A stretch of 64,000 nucleotides of DNA, from contig JADDOH010002614.1 in assembly GCA_016648135.1 (NCBI GenBank), forward strand, positions 1 through 64,000, written 5' to 3'. Shown in pieces: positions 45,113-56,989 of this stretch (its first letter is position 1; each line of letters opens with the position of its first letter). This DNA comes from Agrypnia vestita. Lineage: Eukaryota; Arthropoda; Insecta; Trichoptera; Phryganeidae. Position numbers and translations under genes: made by a program. Under the pieces are notes generated by a model that searched no databases, was not told the origin of the DNA, and saw nothing but the letters and a program-made list of their open reading frames with translations.

Positions 45113-45339
45113 TTATTTCAGCTCACGGCTCAGAAAAAAAAATTGCCACTATACCGCTGAAATTAAAAGTAAGGTACAAGCAATTGTTGTGGTTAAAGAT
45201 TTTTTTTATAATAGCGTGTTTTTCAATAATACTAAAATAATATTATTTTCTACTTCTTAGACTTCAGCACATTAAAACATGTTATAAATTATATCCTCAA
45301 AACAAATTTTGCATTTTTTTAAATATTGTAATGAAAAAA

Positions 45340-45445
45340 ATAAGTAAGTCGAATGTCTCCATAAATATTGATATTAGGTCACGGTTTCTTGAACATTTTC
45401 GAATCATAATTAAAACAGGAAGGTTTTCCAAATAACCTTGTTTAT
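45340..45445. repeat. Arm fragment of the 55950 TIR element
   Basis: ATTAGGTCACGGTTTCTTGA, ACATTTTCGAATCATAATTA and AAACAGGAAG match the right arm at about 56365-56410. Confidence 0.55.
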
Positions 45446-46015
45446 TAATTAGGCAAAAAATTATTCGAATTAGTTTTTACCGCTCAATAAGATGAGACGC
45501 CGATATGATATGTCGTCTGGGCGAATAATGCAATGATTATTGAGATGGTTTCGCGACATCCATTATGTCTGGTAATATGTTACCGTCACTTAATAAATTA
45601 TGTAAAGGAAACACATCTAAAATAGTATTTCGTTACCAACACATTAAGCAAATTTATGTCTCAGCTAACAAGTAAACAAATGTTGGAAATAAACAGAAGT
45701 GATACCATTTGTAAAAGAGACATTAGTAAAAGGAAGACACTTTTGGCTCCGAGCCACGAATATACTGGGAGGACGGGATTAAGTTTTCTCAATTATAAAT
45801 GAACCAACCTGGAAATGGGAGGAAGAAAACAAATTCACTTTATTTCTAACTAGTTCAACTCAGCATACCTATTTATACTCTCATTCGCGGTCACTAACGT
45901 TGGGTTATATAAATTAATTTAAAAAAATTAAAAATATAAAAATTATGTTTTCTGAAAAAAAAGGCCTTTCACAATTATTTTTTAATGGTAACAAAATAAC
46001 TTTGTAGTTACATTG
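45446..46015. other. No feature seen
   Basis: Unique AT-rich DNA. Confidence 0.4.
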
Positions 46016-46018
46016 GTA

Positions 46019-46390
46019 TCTATACCTATAAAACTCAATGTCTGTCTGTCTGTCTGTTTTCTATACAAATCTACACCGTTTGTCCGATTCGATCCAAATC
46101 TTGCATATTTATGCTTAAGACCCGGCGGGTAACATAGGCGACTTTTCCACCCTATTATTTTATACCTTCCTATCCCCTGATATATTTTCTATGCAAATCT
46201 ATACCGTTCGACCGATCGTACTCAAAATATGAAAACTTATTCTTTAGGACCGGCGGGTTACATAGGTGACATTTCCTCCCTCCCCTTTTACCCTTTCTCC
46301 TCCCCGTGATGTATTTTCAACTTAATCATTATCAAATATTATTATTATTAATAATCCTTAACCCGTGCAACGCCAGGTATGAATAGCTAG
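46019..46390 (+). mobile_element. Non-autonomous Helitron-like element, 372 bp
   Basis: Begins TC after a host A (46018) and ends AATAGCTAG before a host T (46391), the A|TC...CTRR|T arrangement of Helitrons with no target duplication. The 5' part has a (TCTG)n run at 46040-46057. Inside, the half-unit CTATrCAAATCTAyACCGTT...CGGCGGGTTACATAGG occurs twice in tandem (about 46060-46145 and 46187-46270). ACCCGTGCAACGCCAGGT precedes the end and can form only a weak hairpin. Confidence 0.65.
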
Positions 46391-46434
46391 TTATTAATGG
46401 AGAAAACACATTTATTGTATTAATGAAGATTTAT

Positions 46435-46605
46435 TCAGAAGTCTTACAAAGACATAGCTATTTGTATGAAAAACGTGTAAAACGTGTATCTTAAAAGAGT
46501 TGGCCCAGGGCTTATGACCTGTATGAGCTGGCTTAAGTGATTACTTTACAAATGCAATAATCACCAATTTCACCGTAAGAAAACCCACATATCAAATTTC
46601 CTGTG
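46435..46605 (+). repeat. Family R2 copy e
   Basis: Contains GAAGTCTTACAAAGACATAG, GGCCCAGGGCTTATGACCTG and GAGCTGGCTTAAGTGATTAC; truncated at the 3' end at an AT-rich run. Confidence 0.7.
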
Positions 46606-46814
46606 GGGTATTACGGTTATTAATTAATATTTATATAAATTATATTAAATTAATAAATAAATATTATATTAAATAATTAATAATATAATATTAATTAATA
46701 ATACAACAAATTACGGTAAAAAAAGAAATTTGCATGTGGGTACGTTCTAAATATATGTTTGTTCAAATTTTATGCGTAAACTTTTATTTTAATTAACTTT
46801 TAATTCAACTTTTT

Positions 46815-46959
46815 CTTGTGTGTCTTGTTTTCTGGGATATTTTTACGTTTAATTGTCACCTCTCTGGCCGACGTTTTGAACTCTGCAACAGGATCCGAAA
46901 CGTAGGCCAGAGAGGTCACATATACACGGCAGAATATCCCAGAAAAGTACATACACAAG
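46815..46959. repeat. Palindromic fold-back of the hammerhead family
   Basis: Arms 46815-46878 and 46892-46959 are inverted copies meeting around GAACTCTGCAACAG. Both carry the GAAAC/ACGTnGGCCAGAGAGGT side of the hammerhead, facing each other, but the CTGATGA side is lost. It looks like a head-to-head dimer or inversion of the unit at 39382-39535. Confidence 0.7.
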
Positions 46960-48480
46960 ATTCTGAACGGCCTTGAAAACTTTTTTAAATAAAACTTTGC
47001 AACACACACACGTAGAGTTATATTTATAACTACTATAGTTTTGAGAGAAGCAGTCTCTCTCATACTCACTTGTAATTAATTACTATGGGTCAGGTTATTG
47101 TCAAGAAAATGAATGTTATATAAGAGTGATTTTTTGAATGATGATAGTGTATATCCAAAAATATTAGCATCAACGTGAAAATCAGCATAATATATATTTT
47201 ATATATAACACATTCTTGTGATGGGAGAAAAATAACCAACATTATTAGGATACTGACCTATTCAAAGGCACTTTGAGTTTCTTGACGGGGTTCGACATTC
47301 AAATTTATGTCAGACAAAGACAATTGCCACTCTGAGGATCTTATGCGGTAAAATAAGAACGGATATTTTCCGTCGGTACTTATTACGGCATTTTGAAAAA
47401 GACATGTCACAGAACAGAAGAATTGAAGAAGAAGAAGAAGAAGAAGAATTGACAGAAGACATAAGAAAAAAAGAAGCGCTTAATCCTCTTTACCTATCCT
47501 CGCGAAGTGACGGTATAATGGTAGCACGTGAATACGACAGCATTTTTTTTAACGCTAGAACAGGTCATGAGGCCATAAAATCACGAAATCTTGAGAAAAT
47601 TATTTGAGCACTTTTTAATATTTTTTATTTAATTTCAATTTTTGTGTTCTTACAATGATAAATCAACTAAAATAATGCTATTTTATAATCAATTAAAATC
47701 TTTACATAAATACCGTTTATAACATAAACAATCTTCTAGTGTGAGTTATTTATAAATTTTCTCTTTTCAAGCTTGGTTCTAAAGATAAGAATATTTTCTG
47801 TAGTGAATTTACATATTATATTCACTACCGAAACAAATTAATTGTGAATTTATATATAAATTTTCGCCACTGGCAAAATTTTACTCTGAAATATAGAAAA
47901 AAGTATTTTTATAAAATGATAAAAGGCACAGAAAGATTGCCGTCCTAAATAAACATAGTTACAGCTTTATGCTTTGGGAAATTCGATATATTAATAAAGG
48001 TTTTTTATGATATTATGGAAAACGCTCGCGCATTTTATACGATATTAAAGTTTACATTTTACAGTTTATACAACTGGGTAAGGTATTCTATAAATATAAT
48101 ACATCCCTTTTATTTGATAGGTATGGTATTTGTGTACACCTATTGGGTACAATGTTTAAATATTTAGATTCATTACAATCATACTATCATTCAGATGATT
48201 ACGTTACAATAAGTTAAATTGACTGTCACTGAAAATTTGTGAAAAAAAACACTTGAAAAAAGTGAAAATTTTCTCACTCCCGGAATGTGTAGATTTAACG
48301 TAAGGGAACAAATTTCGCTAGGGTGTATTTTCCTTTGCAATGTTTGATTAGACCCTGATAAATTACTTCCCAGATAGCAACAAAATAAATTATTATATCC
48401 AATTGTATACATTATTATCACTTGATCGAAAAATTTTAAATTATTAACAGTTCGTTAATCTGATGTAACAAAAATAATTT
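46960..48480. other. AT-rich; (GAA)n at about 47421-47449
   Basis: The trinucleotide run explains the Glu-rich 67-codon frame at 47404-47607. No other feature. Confidence 0.45.
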
Positions 48481-48484
48481 ATAC

Positions 48485-48725
48485 ACCTAATGATAGGGTG
48501 GCCCAGGGCATATGACCTGATCACGTTACACAATGCGATGTTCACGAATTCCACCATAAGCATATCTACATATCAAATAATTTGAAAGTTGTAAATATGT
48601 TCTAAATCATATATTTAATTGGACTATGGTAAAGACAACCATAGTCCTTTGCATTTCATAGTATACATGTATTTCGCAGCTTGTAATTATATCTCTATAT
48701 GTTTCAAGTGGAATATTAAGCCATA
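48485..48725 (+). repeat. Family R2 copy f
   Basis: Starts at TGGCCCAGGGCATATGACC and continues to TTTCGCAGCTTGTAATTATA. It contains a private hairpin GGACTATGG/CCATAGTCC (48630-48655). Confidence 0.7.
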
Positions 48726-48729
48726 TTTT

Positions 48730-49480
48730 TTTATGTTCATATGATATTATTGTTTTTTTTTTATTCCTTTTACAGACCAGTTTTTAACATTTTTTTCGAT
48801 CGAGTAATTATGATCTCAGAACATTCATACCTATACAAATATTTTTTATTATTTTATCGTCTCGTAAGGATGAAGAGCCATACCTTGCTGTCCCTACACA
48901 AATACTCCCCTCATCGATAATCCTCATTTTTTCTGGTACCGTCAGCACTAGTGCCACATATATTTCTTACCAATCTCTACTCATTTCGAAAAGCCGAAGT
49001 GATTATTTTTCAATTTTTTTGACCACGCTATAATTGGCTCTATATATTTTTTAATTTATCGATTCCATACTTATCACCATAAATGATTTTATACACCCTA
49101 TATGATATTCTCGATGTATTATCTTTTAATGTTTAAAGTTCTTACTAATGCATCTCTCACTGCATCTAATTTTTAGTATTTTATACAGAAACTATTTTAC
49201 TTCGAATCTTTTTATCAATGTTTTCTTACCATTGTATTTTGATTTATGTTAAAACACAATGACTTGAGGATTATCTAAATAAACTTAAAGCCTAGTGGAA
49301 CCACCCTTTAAAAAAATATTTACACGTTTATTTGTGAGAAATCAATAAATACAATAAATTATCCAATCTCAATTGTATATTGTGTATTTATTCTTATCAC
49401 TGTATTTATTCTTGACATCTTTGATGTTACGAAAAAAGTATTTTGTTTTGTTTTCTCCATTAGTCCATTAGCACTCAATT
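48730..49480. other. No feature seen
   Basis: Unique AT-rich DNA. Confidence 0.4.
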
Positions 49481-49680
49481 AAAATTCCAGTCCGGCCCCG
49501 GTGTCAAGCGGCAGGGTCGGCTGCCGGCATTACTTATTGCGCGGCCCACACGGAAATACAAGCTCGCAGAGATAGCCGGATCAGATATTATTTTTATTCT
49601 GCGGTCGACCCGAAAAAACATTCAGCCATTTTATTGTCTCTTAACAATAGAACATTTTGCGCGCATAAATATTAGTTGAA
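49481..49680. other. GC-raised single-copy island 7
   Basis: Unique, with GGCCCCGGTGTCAAGCGGCA and GGGTCGGCTGCCGGC; no coding signal. Candidate conserved non-coding element. Confidence 0.3.
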
Positions 49681-49799
49681 AAATATTTCCAGTACATTTT
49701 TCATGCTTTATACTTAATGATTTATGAGGTGTACCTCTGCGGTGAAAGATTCCAAGTAGAGGTCAGCTTTTGATACTTATGGTGGACGTATATTAACAT

Positions 49800-49912
49800 T
49801 AATTTTTGTATTTTTGCAGAGTTATTTTTCGTATTTTTTCGTAATTTTTGTATTTTTGCGTAATTTTTGTATTTTTGCAGAGTTATTTTTCGTATATTTT
49901 CGTAATTTAAAT
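49800..49912. repeat. T-rich tandem repeat
   Basis: Three staggered units based on AATTTTTGTATTTTTGC, two of them followed by AGAGTTATTTTTCGTATnTTTTCGT. Confidence 0.8.
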
Positions 49913-49966
49913 GAAATTTATTTTAATAAAGACATATATTATACCTTACTTACATTATATTTATTA

Positions 49967-50278
49967 CTTCCTTTCTTTTAACTCGTGGCGTCTGCTTGCT
50001 TGACAAAAAAACTTTGGATTGATTTTTAACCCTTTTCCCGTGATCCAATCGAGCTGAAACTTTGCAAGTAGACTCATGGCAACGATCAGGAAGATCTATC
50101 AAATTTTCATTAAAAAAATAAATAATAGTATAATTTAGGATTTTTCAAATTTTTAATGGTTTTTTCATATAAATCAGTAAGATGTATGTAGATTCAAACG
50201 CACATGGTAGACACAAAACCCGAAAATGAGAAAGCGAGTATTGTAAAAACTTGGTTTTTATGGGTTACTTTTTCTAAT
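49967..50278 (-). repeat. Family R1 copy d (minus)
   Basis: Reverse complement of the R1 consensus from AACCCATAAAAACCAAG (50267 end) to CGCCACGAGTTAAAAGAAAGG (49975 end); lacks the GC-rich internal block. Confidence 0.75.
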
Positions 50279-50452
50279 AACGAATTTAAAAGATTATTTA
50301 TCAAAGATTATAATGTACCAACATACTACAGCAAATGAATATTTCGAAATTTTCGTGATTAATTTTGCGAAAGTTCATTGTAATTAACTATAAAAAAAAC
50401 ACAACGTTGTTTTCTTCACACAATGACAAGTTAAATTAAAAAATTGAAACCT

Positions 50453-50479
50453 TTTCGATGCTTACTGCATCATTTTCAG
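50453..50479 (-). ncRNA. Hammerhead-like motif, third sequence family
   Basis: Minus strand: CTGAAAA (core with G8 changed), T, stem II GATGC/GCATC with loop AGTAA, GAAA. Related to the fold-back at 61311-61424 (TTACTAAAGATGATG). The altered core argues against activity. Confidence 0.4.
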
Positions 50480-50496
50480 TAATATAATAATATATA

Positions 50497-50700
50497 TTAT
50501 GTATAATATTTTATATAATATTTCAAAGTTTTGACCTCCACATGAGAGAGTTGGGGACTGTTGAATGCCTCGGCCATATATTTAGTCTTCTGCTGATTTA
50601 CTATGAGACCCAAGTTTTTGGCAAAACTTCCAAAATTTATGAAGGCGCTACGTAAAGCATAAGGAGTTTTCGCAATCATGTCTATATGAAGAAGAAATAA
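50497..50700 (-). pseudogene. Non-LTR reverse transcriptase fragment
   Basis: Minus strand reads HIDMIAKTPYALRSAFINFG, then AKNLGLIVNQQKTKYMAEAF. This is the YxDDIxLI...LE.AAKxxGLxINxxKTKYM part of the palm domain just after the catalytic Asp pair. The catalytic positions themselves read LLHID, so at least one Asp is lost. Ends after KTLKYYIKYY at an AT-rich palindrome. Confidence 0.65.
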
Positions 50701-51002
50701 TATTTGGAATTTAATTCCATGGGCTTATTTTAATAATCATAATATTTTTTGTTGGTATAGATGGTTCTAGGTGGTGTTTGTGCAAACATGTTAAGTATTG
50801 TCGTCAAATCGAACGTCGCGTACAAGTATACTCTAGCAGTCTAAAGCTAATCTTTAAATTTATCTTAAGATCAAAATCTAAAAAGATGATCATGGTATTG
50901 AGATTATGTGCAAGTAAATAGCTGAGATTTTACTCCTGCTTATTTAATCTGATCTATTACATATTTATGTACTAATATATTCACAAAATATAACATAACA
51001 TA

Positions 51003-51140
51003 ACATACTAACTAACCATCACGCCGTTTCCCCGCAGGGGTAGGCAGAGTGGATTGAACGCCACACTCTTCTATCCTGGCATACCACTTTTGCTTCGGCC
51101 ACATTCATACATCTTCTCATACAAGTTCTACGGTTGTATC
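51003..51140 (-). pseudogene. Non-LTR 3' end (LINE-1a family), short insertion
   Basis: Minus strand encodes NRRTCMRRCMNVAEAKVVCQ, then DRRVWRSIHSAYPCGETA, followed by GATGGTTAGTTAGTATG. Both flanks carry AACATAACATAACATAACA, which may be a target-site duplication in simple sequence. Nearly identical to 38544-38650, so a recent, severely 5'-truncated insertion. Confidence 0.8.
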
Positions 51141-51174
51141 CAAAACATAACATAACATAACACGTCAATCGGAG

Positions 51175-51470
51175 TCCAGATATATCAAACATCATAATTT
51201 CATTTTCTGTCCGTCTGTCCAATCGTCTGTCTTTCCGTCCGTAACTAAGTGTAACGTTTGTTCGAATTACACGACTAAAAAACCAAATTAAATGGCCGGA
51301 GATGGAGCTTCAACCCCGGGCCAGCTAACTCGTACAGGCCGGTCTCAGCATATTGCTACCGCCGCCCTCCATGAGCCACCAAAAAATATACTATAAATAT
51401 ACACTAGGGCTTAGCAAACACGCGAACCAATGTTTTCTCATTTTTGACGATGCAACATAGCTAGTAATAT
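51175..51470 (-). mobile_element. SINE-C (minus), best copy
   Basis: Minus strand: TTGCATCGTCAAAAATGAG and GGTTCGCGTGTTTGC at the 5' end, a tRNA-like part with GGCGGTAGCAATATGCTGAG (box A) and GGGGTTGAAGCTCC (box B), then CATTTAATTTGGTTTTTTAG, ATTCGAACAAACGTTACAC and the repeated GACAGAC tail. Collinear with 7603-7855. Confidence 0.7.
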
Positions 51471-51479
51471 TACTGTCCC

Positions 51480-52625
51480 GAATGATGAACAAAGTTACTT
51501 GAAAATGGCGTGAATCCTCTTTCAAAATTGCAAAGCAATTCTACCAACTTTATATTAATGATATCAACATATTCTTTATGGTTTATTTGAGCATCGTAAT
51601 TTAATTTTTATTTTTGAGTTCCTACAATTCTTGTTAGGAACTCAGAATGGTGGATGGTGTAACTAGATATCTGAATTTCTATTCCAAATAAACATTCGTT
51701 AGTGGATAGTACCAGAAATGAAGAAGTATTTATTTTTTCTTTGGTAAAAAAATAAATGATTTTGCGGCACTCTTACAATCTTCCCTCTAATAATATTTTT
51801 GCATTTATTTTATTCAAATTTTTGGTATAGTAGTAAATATTTATTTTCAACACTTTTATTTTACGAATATTTAAGAAAAATTTTAAATTTTGTAGAAAGA
51901 TTTTAGAAAGAAAGAATTTTTAGAAGAAAAAGAAGAAGAAAAAATTTTTAAAAAAATCAAAAATCATTTTAACATGTATATATTTAGTGATGTAGCGTTT
52001 GATTTTTTTAAATATCCATATGTGTGGTTTTGAAGGCGCCTCCAAGGCTGTATTTGGATTCGGTACCACATTAACCCAAATACAACGTTTAAAGTGCACA
52101 TCGAAGTTGGACTGTAGAACCCAATTGTATGCATTGATTTGGCAAAATATTTACTTCGCCAAACACAAATATCTACTCAAATGTGACCAAGTGTGTTTAA
52201 AACCTTTTTTAAATTTAATTTGATAATATTTACAATGATATAAGTACAAATAAAATTGAAAATAACTTTTCCGAACAGCCTGGACGTTATTCGGAAAACC
52301 CTGGAAGCCGGTCAAATGCACGAGTATATATGTGAAAGTTCAAGAAATCTTGGACTTTTTATAAACATCATCGCATGTCAAATCAGTCAAGTTTGACAGA
52401 TATGCAAAATACAGAAACCAAGCCACGAATGAAATATTCTAGTGTGAAATTAGTGAGAATTACGTAAAAGTGTCACGTTTTCACAAAATCATTCTTAAAA
52501 AGCAAATTTTATTTGAAATTTGTTATTTAAGGATCTGATGCATTGTGTTCAATATTCTTAGACACTTCACATGCACAATAATTATTTACTTTCAAAATTT
52601 ATTTTGCATTAAGTAGGCCGTGTGT
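51480..52625. other. No feature seen
   Basis: Unique AT-rich DNA with a purine-rich run at 51898-51950. Confidence 0.4.
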
Positions 52626-52631
52626 CAACCT

Positions 52632-53164
52632 TCAATACATAGTATAAAAGGAAGCCCCCGGCGAGCGTCTGTCCCTCTGACTATCTGTCTGTATGACCGC
52701 ACTAATTTTGCATTTTATATATAATTTGCATTTTTTCAGGAAGATTTTTGTGTATTAAAAATGATACAGATGAATTACATAGATCAGGAAAAAAAATTTC
52801 CGCTAAAGCGCTTTTATGAAAAATGCTATTTAATCCGTTAGAAATTCAAAAATATCGAATTGGACAGAATTGTGAAAAATTAAATGATCTAAAAAAGGTT
52901 ATTTTAAAGATAAATTACAACGATCATTTTTGTGTATAAAATTTCATCAATTGTATAAACTAAGATATAATGGCCGACTTTCCAGCTATTTTTATCAATT
53001 CCGTAATAATCCTTATCAAATTAAACATCTTATTAATCTTAAGCTTTTACCACAGATAAAATTTCTCCTTTTCAATAAATCATTAAATTAAAATCTTATA
53101 ATATAACATTGTTTATCACTATAAACACAAAACTGTACCGAGCGAAGCCGGGCCGGGTTGTAAG
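52632..53164 (+). mobile_element. Helitron-like relic
   Basis: Starts at TCAATACATAGTATAAAAGG and ends with GTACCGAGCGAAGCCGGGCC, GGGTTGTAAG, close to the GCGAAGCCGGG-hairpin/CTRR end of insect Helitrons but with the CTAG motif mutated. No ORF. Confidence 0.45.
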
Positions 53165-53169
53165 TTAAT

Positions 53170-54290
53170 TTATAAAGTAATTTTTTCAATTATTATACAC
53201 AATTGGGGATACATAACCTCAGTCTCACAAGGCTATATTGAGACATTGAATATATTTGTATATTAAAAATACACATAAATAATGCTTGTAAAAATAATAC
53301 CAAATACTTATTTCAGAACACTTTATATATTTTTCGATGAAAAATTTCTGTGAGCGATATCACAAACACAGAAACAAAAGTTTTATAAAATATTTACATG
53401 TGACTAAATACTTAAAAGAAATTTATGGACGCTATATTATATCCCGTTACTCTTTACGTTACATGTTTTCACTTATTTTATTTTATTTAGTAAATAGCAA
53501 CCCCAGCCAAAATGAAGATAATATTTACGACATTTTAAAAAATAGTAAGAAAATGTACAAAAAACAATTTTAATATAAAAAATAAAATTAAGTAACATTG
53601 AGTATTGAGTGTTAATGATGATTAAGACTTGACCTTATTTTAATATCCCGAAATTAATTAAAAATTTTAATAACGAAGGCTTCGGCATCATAAACTCGAG
53701 GCTCACAAATACTGTAAATGATTTTTGTTTTATGTTTATATTTAATTTAAATTATTAAAAATACCTTTATATAATTATTTCAGTTAATTTAAAATCATTT
53801 TGCTCTTTTTGAAGAAGTTTTGAAGAAAATAATTTCTGTGTTCACTAATTGTCTTGCTATATGTTACATTCAGAAATGGAAACAAGAATAATCATTGCGT
53901 ATCTATATTAGTTTTAAATATTTATAATGTACTTAGTGACATCACCGTTTTGCTTAATGAAATAACGTTCAGAAGTAGATATGCTACAGTCAATTTTATT
54001 TAGTATTCTGATCGCTAGTGAATCCAAGATAACAATGTAATACTGTATAATTAAATAATATTAAGATATAGCGTAGGGCTGACTTAAGGAACCCAGTAAG
54101 AACATTAGGAATTACCAGCAGGAAATAAGTGTTCGTTAATATTTCGCCGATTTAAGCTATCGAAGTAATATTACATCAATGTAATGAATTGCGACCCCTA
54201 TTATACTTTGTGTTATATGATTACTTTTGGAAAGATTAATTTTTAATCTATTTAGTAACTAAAGTTTTAAGGCTTCTTGACCTGTTTTAG
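53170..54290. other. No feature seen
   Basis: Unique AT-rich DNA; the 78-codon frame at 53337-53573 is Lys/Tyr-rich without a domain. Confidence 0.4.
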
Positions 54291-54296
54291 ATTTTT

Positions 54297-54802
54297 TTTA
54301 AAAAGTAACCCATAAAAACCAAGTTTTTATTATACTCCCTTTCTTTGCAAAATATAATAACAATTAAAGATGAATTAAAACATATAACATAACACTAAAC
54401 TTACAGTAATTTAATATATTTCTAAAAAGTCAGATGTTATGAGCTTTGATAAGACACTTCATGCTTAGTGAAGTACCTATTATGTATACCGACGGAGTAA
54501 TTCAAATTTAGAAAATATTCCGCGACGTTATCGGGCCGCCGTTGCTAGTATTCAAACTTTTGTTATGATTCCAATTTGAAAAAACTATTAAAAATTTGAA
54601 AAATCCAAAATTATACTATAATTATTATTATTTTTTAACGAAAATTTGATAGATCTTCTTGATCGTCGCCACGAGTCTGCTTGCAAAGTTTCAGCTCGAT
54701 TGGATCACGGGAAAAGGGTCAAAAATCGATCCAAAGTTTTTTCAACGGCAAGCCGGTAAGCAAGCAAGCAGACGCCACGAGTTAATATAAAGGGAGTAAT
54801 AA
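54297..54802 (+). repeat. Family R1 copy e, long form
   Basis: Collinear with copy c (8487-8996), including the TTCCGCGACGTTATCGGGCC block. Ends CACGAGTTAATATAAAGGGAGTAATAA, giving the clearest 3' border. Confidence 0.8.
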
Positions 54803-54809
54803 TTAAATA

Positions 54810-55945
54810 TAATTGTGAGGAGTCATCCATTTTATCTATCCATCATAATAAAAGACAATAATCTAGCCAGCAATGTATTCATTTTCAGCCATTTTAAATC
54901 CATGAGTGGTTGTAAGAATTTAAAACGGTTGAGTGGAGTGGAAGAGATAAAATTATGGATGTAAAATGGCTTAGAGGAGAGTATTCTAAATCGCAATGAT
55001 AGATAATTTTAATCGGAAAAAAAAATTATTTGAAAAATAAAGATATGATAAAACACGTCCATTTGATAATGGGAGTACTGGATAAATACTATTTTAATTT
55101 CTCTTTCAATAACAGCAAAATGGATGCATTAAAATGTTCACAAATAAACTACAGTACGGGTTGGGGACTCTTCCGGAATAATGTAATTAATAATGATATT
55201 ATAACGGTATAAAACATTCCATTGAATATTCCGGAATGCTTCTGAAATTTCCGATTTAGTAAAGACGCCTTTTATTTCGATAATTTTTAGTAAGTGCGTA
55301 CGACAAGATATGCTGGTCTTGCCGCATTAAAAAAATCACATTTCAACATTTTTCTTTTTCGATGGAAGTCACGGAGCGTCTTGTCTTTCACATACTTGAA
55401 TATTCTGACAATGCTGGAGACATTCTGACGATGCTGGAGACGTTCCGGCGATGCCTCATAAAAAAGCGCGGTTTAAAAAAACACGCGAATCGTCCGTTAG
55501 TATATAAGGCGCCGCGCAAGATAAAAAAATATTATTTTATTTTAACTGGAGGCACCATCTTTGGCAAGAAAAGCGAATGATTTATTGTATAATGGGGGTA
55601 TAAAATCAAAGAGAGCAATATCCAAAAAAAAAAATTATATATTTACTAGTACAACTAGTACAACATGGTCCATAAATTTTATAGAAAACATGATTTTGGT
55701 AGGGATAGATAATATATATAAAATCTATAATTCAATGCGTTCAAAATTAGTTATCCTCGGTGACTGTATTCAAAATATTTATTTTATTTTTTTAAGTATT
55801 TCTATCTTCGCTTTTATACCCTGCATACGCAGGTGCAACAAACAATTATAAATTAAAAAATAATTATTTTTTGCATATTTTATACGATTTTCATCGCCAT
55901 GAATACAATATTTATTTATCGGAATAAATTATAGAAATCACTGTT
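54810..55945. other. Unique; 20-bp tandem repeat at 55402-55454
   Basis: ATTCTGACAATGCTGGAGAC, then the same with one change, then a partial third unit GTTCCGGCGATGC. GC is raised at 55440-55520. No gene recognised. Confidence 0.45.
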
Positions 55946-55949
55946 ATTC

Positions 55950-56453
55950 AGGGTGTTACAGAGCTAGTCCACAATACCTTACAGGTAGATTCCTGTCTTA
56001 ATTATGAGTCGAAAATGTTTAAGCAACTACGACTATAAATGGTTATAGGGATATGCGACATCAAAGTTGACATTTTTTTTTAATATTTCTGACTTATTTT
56101 TTTATAAAACGTTATATTATCAGTACAGTAACTCATATCCATTACGAAAAATTCATTTTTTACAATACAAGTTAAATAAAATGATAAAAACCCTGCAGAA
56201 ATTCCATTTGGAATATTTTTCAATGAGAATTAGAAAGTTTTTATCATTTTATTTGACTTGTATTAAAGAAATAATCTTTTCTTCTCATCTTTTACAGAAA
56301 AAAAGTCAAAAATATTGAAAATAAAATGCAATCTTTGATGTCGCATATCTCGATAACCATTGACATTAGGTCATAGTTGCTTGAACATTTTCGACTCATA
56401 ATTAAATCATGAATCTATCTGTAGAGTACTATGGACTAGCTCTGTCACACCCT
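55950..56453. mobile_element. TIR element or fold-back, 504 bp with ~120-bp TIRs
   Basis: The left arm from AGGGTGTTACAGAGCTAGTC to GCGACATCAAAG (about 55950-56065) is inverted at about 56333-56453, the right-arm complement starting AGGGTGTGACAGAGCTAGTC. Arms are roughly 80 percent alike by eye. The interior is AT-rich and holds only a short frame. Target duplication and superfamily not resolved. A third arm is at 45340. Confidence 0.7.
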
Positions 56454-56459
56454 ATATTT

Positions 56460-56985
56460 ATACATACTGCATTCTCTAACACGAGGAGTGTTATGAAATA
56501 ATAAAATATATGTTTTTAAAGCATGACAATATTCTTACCTGAGCAGAAAAGCAGGTACACAGCTACGGGCCAAACGGGAATATGACAGGAAGCGTGCGGA
56601 AAGTGGAAGAAGTTCCTCCCGGGGTGGCGGGAGGAGTGCTTTCTTACTTTCTCCATCACGTCTTCTGCAGCACCATGTTCACGTCACTAGACTCGGAGCA
56701 CTCCCACGTAACGTTTCAGTCACAACAATTACTTCAGCGTGTATGCACTTTCATATTGAGCGTCGCGTTAGAAGCAATATAACTCAAAAGCCATGTCTAA
56801 AATATCACATCACTGAATACAGTGTATTTGATGCAATCTTTATTCAGTTCAAATATTTTTCAACGCTGCGCTAATAAAATCACAAATATGTTTGTTTTAA
56901 TATCAAATTCATTTAAAAAATATTTTTAAATGTTTGTTCTGATAACATAATTACTGAGTTAGTCCACAGATAATTTTTATTAAAA
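56460..56985. other. No gene recognised
   Basis: 56540-56720 is GC-raised, with GGGGTGGCGGGAGGAGTGC; the 66-codon frame at 56582-56782 shows no domain. Confidence 0.35.
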
Positions 56986-56989
56986 AAAA

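Noticed and set aside
47404..47607. Glu-rich ORF
   Set aside because: Created by a (GAA)n microsatellite.
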